Part shown: in pieces, positions 56,747 to 64,000 of the stretch
Position numbering within the stretch: position 1 is the first letter of the stretch
Layout: each line of letters starts with the position of its first letter
DNA from: Isoetes taiwanensis
Lineage: Eukaryota > Streptophyta > Lycopodiopsida > Isoetales > Isoetaceae
Length of the DNA stretch: 64,000 nucleotides
Direction of reading: 5' to 3'
NCBI GenBank assembly: GCA_021234155.1
Contig: JAJEKV010000049.1
Location: 1,143,487-1,207,486, forward strand
Program-made: the position numbers and the translations under genes
The notes under the pieces: model-generated
Databases searched by the model: none
What the model was told of the DNA's origin: nothing
The model's input: the letters and a program-made list of their open reading frames with translations, nothing else

Positions 56747-57691
56747 AACTTCTGCGATTTTTGTTTGGTATTTGGGAATCAGTGGTTAGGACTATGATTT
56801 TGACGCCGTATTGTATAAAAAATGGTATATTTTGGCATGTTTGAGCAGCTTGTTTCCATTTAGTGGTCTAGTTTCTAATTTTAATGTGTTTGCAAGTTCA
56901 TTGTCGGCTATTTTTCGTGCTAAAATGTGGGGCGTGGATAGGGTTTCACGCAACTTGCTTCTTCGAGGCTTTTTGCAGGTGCGGCGGAGCAGAGGAGGCG
57001 CAGGCATCGTTGAAGCCAAGAAGGGCTCTTCATATTCCTGGTCGTTGCCGATTGTTGGCAAACAGTCGCAAAGGATTGATCCTGGCAGTCCTATTGTTGG
57101 AGAGTTTGGCTGTGTTCGTGGATCCAATAGAGCTATATTTCCTGCAAAGTTATGGCAAGGGTTAGATTGTGCCGACAGGAGGCTTTGTAGATTGTGGCAT
57201 CAACCACAATCCTCTGTGGTTCGAAGGCTGAGAGTTAAACTCGAATAAGACCAATCTCGAATAAACTCGAATAAGTGGAAGTTAAACTCGAAGGCCGAGA
57301 GTTAAACTCGAGATTTAGGAAGTGGAAGTTTGGAGCTGCCGTGTACCAGAATAAGTTTGGAGCTGCTCGTGTTCTGGTGCAGGTGGGCGGGGTTCAGGAC
57401 CTACATTTCTGGGTTTGCATGCAGCTGGAGCAGGGGATTGCTTCCGGCAGGGTGGAGCAGGTAGAGCAGGGGATGCCAGCAGGGCCTGCTGTTCCATGGT
57501 TGAAGCCCATACCTTCGGTCCATATTTGTGGCAGGGGTGATGGGTTTCGAAGGACCTTAGGAAGTGGCAGACGATTTTCCTGCCAAAAAGATGTCAGCCA
57601 TTGATTTAGCATGATGCTCTGGATATGCTGGAGATCAATGGCAAATCCCATAAACCCTATCAAGATACATAATATCTTGATATTATGTATC
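56747..57691 (+). mobile_element. unidentified 1-kb element, right copy (inverted relative to left copy)
   Basis: Same element as at 47259-48295, opposite orientation, about 95 percent identical outside indels. It starts AACTTCTGCGATTTTTG and ends with the palindrome AAGATACATAATATC/TT/GATATTATGTATCT. An open frame 56811-57248 begins with YKKWYILA. No direct repeat flanks this copy. The two copies face outward with their palindromic ends and bracket ARP5. Confidence 0.7.
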
Positions 57692-57699
57692 TGGTATTA

Positions 57700-58930
57700 A
57701 CTTATATATTTACTTGTTCATACGATAAGAAATGCATAGGCTTAACAAGGGGTTGCAACCAATTACAACCCTCTCAATGTTGAAAATATTTCAAGAAACA
57801 TGTGACACTTATTGCGATGTACAAAGGTTAAGCCTCAAATGGCACACCTAATGTGTTTCTTATGTGCTAGTGAAAACAAAATATATGTTTTTCTCCTCCT
57901 ATATTAGTAAGGTTTCCGTGATATATATCAATATTTCTCTTATTTTTTGTGGCTTTTATGCAATGTTTATTTGTACATTTCGTTTTTTCCATGTATTATA
58001 GTGTTTGGTTCAAATTTTATTCCCTACCATTGATCTGGCAGATATTCCCGGTATTGTGCCAGATCAACGGCCACTATATTTTTGAGAGAAAAAACACAAG
58101 CCAGCGTCAATGGTGCAAAACGAACCTATGGTTGAAGAAAAAAAACAAGTGAAATAAAAAAAACCAGTGATGACCATGGCCTCGCGGCACAATAAACGGG
58201 TAGAGCCTTCTGCCTTCTCACAGCCCTCCCAATCCCTGCATTCATCCAGGACACAACCTACATTCCGGTAGCCCCCACTTATCTTTCACATAAAAACGCT
58301 GCTGCACAACAAATTCTTGGGTCCATTGTCATCATCTCTGCCAATAAATTTGCTGCACCCACCATCTGGATTTCTTCTTGCCGCTGCTAATCTTGGTTGG
58401 CTGGGTAAGACACGGGCCACCGGATCTCGTACTGGCGGGGATCGCCCCCTATGCCGTATCTTTGCCACATCGCAGGGGTTCCCATCAATAGGGATTGGGT
58501 AGCCACGAGAAAGCTTGTCTGCATGAACTACAATGGGATTTGAACCCACAAATGCCCATAATCCTCCGCGGCTGCCATAGCCAGGCTAGATGGACGCCTT
58601 AAAATCATTTCAAATCCATCGTTTCATACAAGTACTACCAGCCGGATCTTGGATACAGAGGATTTCGCTGCTTACCTCCTTGCTCCCTGCCAAATTTCGG
58701 ACGAGTACAACCAGCCCAGACCAGCCATCTCTGGCCGAGGCACACAGATCTGCGTCTGCCCTGTGCCTCTCCTCCGCTGCCCTTGCCAAAAAAAGAAGGG
58801 AGCATGCCTTCTTATCCACACCCTAAAAAAAGGGCGCCATTTTTTTCTTCCCCACCAGCCTTTGCAAAAACATCCATGAAAAAAGGAATTGCGAAGCACC
58901 CAAAATAGCAAGAAACACTCAAGCTCCTCT
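57700..58930. other. unassigned, part GC-richer
   Basis: 58200-58830 is richer in C and has short open frames on both strands without recognisable similarity. A B-box-like GGGTTCAAATCCC (minus strand, about 58535) could be a SINE relic, but no A box or tail was found. Confidence 0.35.
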
Positions 58931-58934
58931 CACA

Positions 58935-59036
58935 TGGCAAATTATACCGTTTCTTATACAATACTGTACCAAAATCATAGTCCCCACCATTGCCAGAATA
59001 CCCTCCCCAAACCCAAAACGAAATTAGCACACTATA
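58935..59036 (-). repeat. diverged partial copy of the 1-kb element 5' end
   Basis: On the minus strand GACTATGATTTTGGTACAGT and TTGTATAAGAAACGGTATA align with the 5' end of the elements at 48.2 and 56.8 kb (GACTATGATTTTGACGCCGT, TTGTATAAAAAATGGTATA). The shared frame (YDF..VLYKK.Y) is kept. Confidence 0.55.
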
Positions 59037-59235
59037 TTGCATCTTCTGTTTTATAGATTATGATCTATTTCAAAGTTTTATAGATATCTATTGACATTGT
59101 ACAAATGGAAACAAGGTGCTGCGCACGGAGGGTTGCCCTCCGGGGGCTCGAGAGGGTGTTTTCATGGTTTCTGTTTCGTCATTTCGTGTTAGGTCTTTTT
59201 TGTTTTGTGTCGAGGCTTGTGGATGGTATGAACAT

Positions 59236-59342
59236 AGGCTGCTGCTTTTGTAGCCCAGGAATTTCGAGTTTTGTTTAAAAAGCTATGGTAGGCTGCTGCT
59301 TTTGTAGCCCAGGAATTTCGAGTTTTGTTTAAAAAGCTATGG
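59236..59342. repeat. 54-bp tandem duplication
   Basis: Two perfect or nearly perfect copies (59236-59289, 59290-59342) start AGGCTGCTGCTTTTGTAGCC and end AAAAAGCTATGG. Confidence 0.95.
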
Positions 59343-59539
59343 AGGTCAATTCATAGAGGGAAAGAAAGAGGAATTGCTAGTAATCGAAGATCTTTATTCA
59401 ATAAATAGATAGATAGATTTGATTTATATAAGGAATCAAAATTGTTTTTAATTTTGTAGCGCCTCTTGACAAATTTTGCCATGTCCCCTTTAGTGGTCAA
59501 TCATAATAATTGTCTCCTTCAAATTTTTTATAAAACTTA

Positions 59540-59566
59540 CTAGTAAATTGCCCACCTTCAGTGGGC
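59540..59566 (-). mobile_element. Helitron-like 3' terminus
   Basis: Read on the minus strand: perfect 6-bp hairpin GCCCAC/TGAAG/GTGGGC, 6 nt, then CTAG and T. This matches the Helitron 3' pattern, but the hairpin sequence differs from the 9.4-kb and 27.5-kb ends. The 5' end was not identified. Confidence 0.4.
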
Positions 59567-60283
59567 GTTCTATGTGATTGTTCACAAACTTGGAAGAGGT
59601 ATTTTTTATTCAATCCGTCGTAGATCTAGAACTGTGGTCGTGTTTTCCATTGGCCATTTGGTCATTTTCTCATAAATTAATGTAGAAAATTGTTTTCCAA
59701 GCGAATGCATGAGATGAGTCCCAAGACCCTGTTTCTGACAATGATGAGAGCGCTTAGTATTCAAAGCGCCTTTGTTGCTTGTTAAATAAATTGGCATATT
59801 CTTCCTTGCAGGAAATGTTCAAAATTGTACCAATCATTTTTTGCTTGCTGACATTATCATATATAAAGAACTGCAATCATGATATTTATCTTTTCACACT
59901 ACAAAACATAAGCAGCGTAATGAAACATGCAAATTCCTAATTCCTAGAGAAAAACAATTTTAGACCACAAATTTCAAATGGTAATATATGTTGTTACTAT
60001 CATATAGAGAATATAAAATAGAGAAGAATAAATGCACAATTGGATTTGTTATTGCTATATGTTGGGTCTCAAGGTAAGTTCTCTCAAGATGGTTATATCC
60101 AAATATTAAAAAGAACATTAAGGTCCATACCATATGCTGGATATGTGTTGATATTGGGATGTGCCCTATATTAAATTTGAAGGCATTGCTCATGCAAATA
60201 TATTAACTACAGCACCACCATTAGTTGAAGTTAAAACTGTTCATGCAATACAAATTGTATGAATAGAGATAATTGTGTGAACT

Positions 60284-60368
60284 ATAAAGATAAGATAAGG
60301 TAAGATGAATTTTTACGTCCACGGGAACCCAACGGGTTATGGGACGGCACATGCAAGGGCAACAATGT
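60284..60368 (-). mobile_element. LINE-B-type 3' end with (CTTAT)n tail
   Basis: Plus strand: AAGATAAGATAAGGTAAGAT, then GAATTTTTACGTCCACGGGAACC, the inverse of the LINE-B block before the tail. Only about 85 bp remain. The tail unit differs from the TATTC, TTTC and TTCC tails of other copies. Confidence 0.6.
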
Positions 60369-60811
60369 ATGGCGTTTTTCAGCAAAATTGCTCATTAAAT
60401 AGCTCGAGTTATAATCCACTTGTGTAGCCGCCTTGTTGCCAAAAAAATGGATATCTGTCCATGCACCTGAGCTTTAGCTGCTGCGCTTTCCATGGTTCAT
60501 CACACTGTAGCCCAGAAGGTACTTTCCAACTGAACCCTGACTTTATTTGTTTCCATTGCCACCATGACTTGCCACTTCTTCAAGATTTAAAACTTAAAAC
60601 ATAACTTCAAAACTTTCACTGCTCATATGCACTCATTTGGACAGGGCTCAAGTTTGTGAAAAAAGGATCGACAAAATCGAGGTACGCCACTGCACACAGT
60701 CGGTGTTTACCAAAAACAAAAAAAAACAAAAACAATTCAAAGGCAGTTTGTAGTTTGTAGAGGCTCCGGGATAACCTGGATTTTGAATCTCTGAACTTAA
60801 AAAAAAATGCA

Positions 60812-60899
60812 GATTCCAAAAATTTGGCCGGCCTTCTTCTTGGCAAAAATACAGTGATTCCAAAAATTTGGGCGGCTTTCTTCTTGGCAAAAATACAGT
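60812..60899. repeat. 44-bp tandem duplication
   Basis: Two copies (60812-60855, 60856-60899) of GATTCCAAAAATTTGG...CTTGGCAAAAATACAGT, differing at about two bases. Confidence 0.95.
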
Positions 60900-63800
60900 A
60901 ATTCGATAGCTTGAAGGGCCTGACCTTAAAGCGGTCCAGCATCTGTGAACCTTGCGCAAAGAGGTAATTTTTCCTTAAGTTTGATTTGAGACTTAGATTA
61001 GAGTTTCATTGCAATTTAAGCCCTGATTCCATCAAAGTTCAGAGTGCGTTCTTCTATTTAAAAAATGCAATTTGAGGGCCAATTTGAGAGTCAGAGGATT
61101 TAGCTGCCAAATGCTTTCTGGCGAGACATGATTTACACTTTCCTGAAGCCGTTAAAGCAGAGTAGGCTTTGAGAAAAATTAAAAAGACAACTTTATCTGG
61201 TTTTAGTCCTTCTAGTTGATTTCATAAAACAGTTGGAAAGCCACTCTCTCATGGTCCATAGATGATAATTCCGGTGCGGATTATACTTGCCTTTGTGACA
61301 AACCTTTGATATCATCATAACTCTGTAATAGAGAAGCATAACTAGCAGTATCCGAGCAGGAAGAAGGAGAGTGTATAGAAATTGGGAAAGGATTGGGATT
61401 TAGGCCTTAAAGGCTGACGAAAAACTCCAGAGGACTGTGTAAAATGATCGGGTTTTACACAGATAATTAGCATAAGGAAATAGCATAGTATAGCACTAAT
61501 TTGCAGGCCCCAAAATGAAGCCCTGATTGATTCTTAGAGTAAATTCTGATTTGCAGTCCTCACAGCTCTGCAAAATTAATCTGGCCTGCAAACGGACTTC
61601 CTAGACAGCGTTCTCAAAAAAGAGTGGGTGGGCTTATAGAAATCTCCTGTCTTCTTATGATTTACAGCAGCCTATAGCAATTCCCTGTTTCCTTATGATT
61701 TATGGCAGGCTTTAGCAACCTGTGCTTTGTCGAGATTGAGAGGTCCATTTTCATACTCAAGTTTTTCATTTGAGGGCTCCGAGGTGCGGCTTGGCAGATC
61801 CTATTTGAGGGTTTTCAGGCTGCAAACACATCACTGAAGCTGGATACATTTCTATCAGACGATTTCCAAGAAGTATTTCTTTTGCTAATCCATATCTTTT
61901 AATATTCTGATGAACTTCTACAGCACTGCAAAAGAAACTCATAAACATCTAAATCTGCAGCTGGATCTTGGAAACAAATAGGCTAACCTAAGAGGTGCTG
62001 CAACCCCAGAAGGGGGCAACCGGAGTAGTTTAGATTCCACATGCATATCTGCCAAATCCTCTGCACTGTTGAGAAACAATTGCAGAACCGAAGACCTTGC
62101 CCTGTATGATGACGCCCCTAGACTGAGAGTTGTAACTACAAACAGGACCACGGATTCTCTTTATGTTTTCGGCTTTGTTAGGACCAAATTTATTGGCTTG
62201 GCAGGTAAAACCGTAATAAAGCTGCCAGACTCAATTCGACCTTGACGGATGCAATACCAAACAATAGGGCAGCTCTGTCTGTTCTAAGGCACATTTGAGA
62301 CCAAGAACGCCGATTTAATCCACCATAGCTGACATGAAGGAGGTGGGTACTCTGCTATGGTAGGAGGCCAACATGAAGGCCGCCCGAATAAAGAACGGCA
62401 GTCTCAATCTAGAGATAGGAAGCCAAGCTAAAACTCCTCAAAACGTGGATTTTTTAAGGAATCCACACCTCGACAGGACTGGCATGCTGTTTAAACCGGA
62501 CCAAACGCTTGATTAGGTCGCCACAGCCCACCGGAATGAGAAAAGGGACCATCGAAAGGTTTTAAAGAAACACGCAAGAATGTGCAAAATACAAATAGAA
62601 GCTGTGGCCAGAAAGCATGCTAGAAAGTCACTAATGGTTCGAGCTGCGCCATAGCCACGCCTGCGAAGGAATGGATGACCGAGAGTTTACAGGTAGGGGC
62701 CAGTTTGGAGCAGTCACCAGCATATGCTAGGCATATGCCAGCATATACCTGGATATGCCCACATACCCACATAAACAAGGGTTTGCCCCCCTAGGGGCAA
62801 CCCAAAAAGTATTTTGTCATGGCAGAACATTGTGATTCTTGTGCCTTCTCTCTTTTTATTTTGCCCCGAAAGGGTCATTTTGGGAAAACCATATACTAAA
62901 CAAAAACCTTATAATTTCTTTTTAAGACTTTCTTTTATTTAGGTGTATTCGCCTACTTTTCTATACACCTATAAACATTTGCCTTTGGGTTGGGAGTTTG
63001 ATACAAACTGCAAACTCAATGCCGCATCTGCAACAACATTCGTTAGGAAATAAGGCAAATAGATGCAAATCCACCCCTCAAGAGTAACGCTCACCACCCA
63101 CCGGACTATCCTGAGCAAGAGAACCTCTGCGAAAGATTGAATTTTGGAAGAAGGGAAGGTTTAGAGAAAACAATTTAACCTCTAGAGAATCCCCAATCTA
63201 GAGAAAACACAAATTCACGGAAAGGCTGGGCTTAGGAATGGTTTTGAGAGGAAATTGGGAAATCATAAACGATTGAAAGCTTCTCCAAGCAATCAATCCA
63301 CATCACTAAATGTATGCTAAGATTCATCAAGATATAAAATCGAAGTTGGGAGGTTTATCCGGATCGAAGGCTCTAACAGTTAACCTCAAGAAGTTGCGGT
63401 CGCCAAGCTACTGTGCCGATCGAGATGCTGGTGCAACAATTCCGTCCGCAGCCACCCCTTTATACATGCCAACCTTTTCTTAAAGGTTTGATGCCTTATT
63501 TTTAGATAAAGAAGGCTTTTGCCCTCAATCTAGTTACTCTAGATGTTTGGTTACAAGGCATGGATAAATAATTCCGACCTTTTTCTCTTTCTCTTGCTCC
63601 CATAACCACTCCCCGAGCACCACCATATCAATTCCTCCCCTTCCGAGATTTTCATCGGCATCGATCAAGGAATTATATGGCAAAGTAACACAATCAAGTC
63701 CATGGTTGGAACCCTGATTGAGTCCACAATCATAAATAGTCAAGTCCAACCCTTTAAGTTAAAAATTACCAAGATCAATTATTATGCTGCAGTCATATCA

Positions 63801-64000
63801 AGATGTACATTAAAACAGGCTTTAAAAATATGGAGGATCAGAATCAAACAAGTACATCACAATTCCTTAAAAATTGAAGTTTTTGGATAGGTATGGGAAA
63901 AGATTTGAAAAGAAACACCTTAGAATCCCCAAGGGAAGTTATCCACAAAATTCAAAATTTCAAGCTTGGTTGTGGCTTATTGGGTGGAAAGATTAAGAAG
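60900..64000. other. intergenic to window end, nothing recognised
   Basis: No gene, RNA gene or clear mobile element is supported on either strand. A short GCATATGCCAGCATATACC-type palindromic stretch lies near 62720-62760, and an exact 16-bp TCTAGAGAAAACA-like repeat near 63180-63210. Confidence 0.5.

Noticed and set aside
58286-58911. Overlapping ORFs in the C-richer stretch
   Set aside because: No family resemblance, no splice logic, and open on both strands because of composition.

Overview
This is nuclear DNA of a land plant: AT-rich, with many repeats and a few spliced genes. The plant-specific markers are a U-box/ARM-repeat E3 ligase of the PUB42-45/SAUL1 type, a cellulose-synthase pseudogene with plant CesA splice sites, a plant-type polyphenol-oxidase fragment, DUF4283-type LINE ORF1 and a TRIM retroelement with an initiator-Met tRNA primer site. 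The species cannot be fixed from the sequence. The high load of LINEs with microsatellite tails would fit a large-genome non-flowering plant such as a fern, but that is a guess.

Layout. 0.4-2.2 kb: broken pogo/Tigger-type transposase gene. 2.6-3.2 kb: possible small two-exon gene, unknown. 4.7-8.2 kb (minus): intact three-exon U-box ARM-repeat gene. 10.7-11.8 kb: cellulose-synthase pseudogene. 12.6-17.3 kb: duplications, a GC hairpin, a SINE and two 5'-truncated LINEs. 17.3-20.4 kb: two copies of a 1.06-kb composite repeat. 21.1-26.7 kb: LINE-B fragments, a polyphenol-oxidase pseudogene and a 104-bp foldback. 27-32 kb: Helitron-like end, foldback, tandem repeats and a LINE-B 3' end. 33-38.8 kb: near full-length LINE-A with target-site duplication, an open ORF1 and a broken ORF2. 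39.5-45 kb: two more LINE-B copies. 45-46.7 kb: a local duplication, one copy of which carries a complete 445-bp TRIM. 47.3-57.7 kb: two inverted copies of an unidentified 1-kb element bracketing an intact 12-exon ARP5 gene. 57.7-64 kb: mostly featureless, with short repeats.

Only two genes look intact and functional: the U-box E3 ligase and ARP5, the INO80 chromatin-remodelling subunit. There is no sign that they work together. The rest is transposon biology: at least two LINE families, one poly(A)-ended (LINE-A) and one ending in variable microsatellites (LINE-B); non-autonomous elements (SINE, TRIM, Helitron-like ends, foldbacks, unknown 1-kb repeats); and host-gene fossils. The observation most worth following is a 65-70 nt stem-type module in the LINE-B 3' UTR that also occurs inside the unrelated 1-kb composite repeats, which suggests a LINE/parasite pair sharing a 3' recognition structure.
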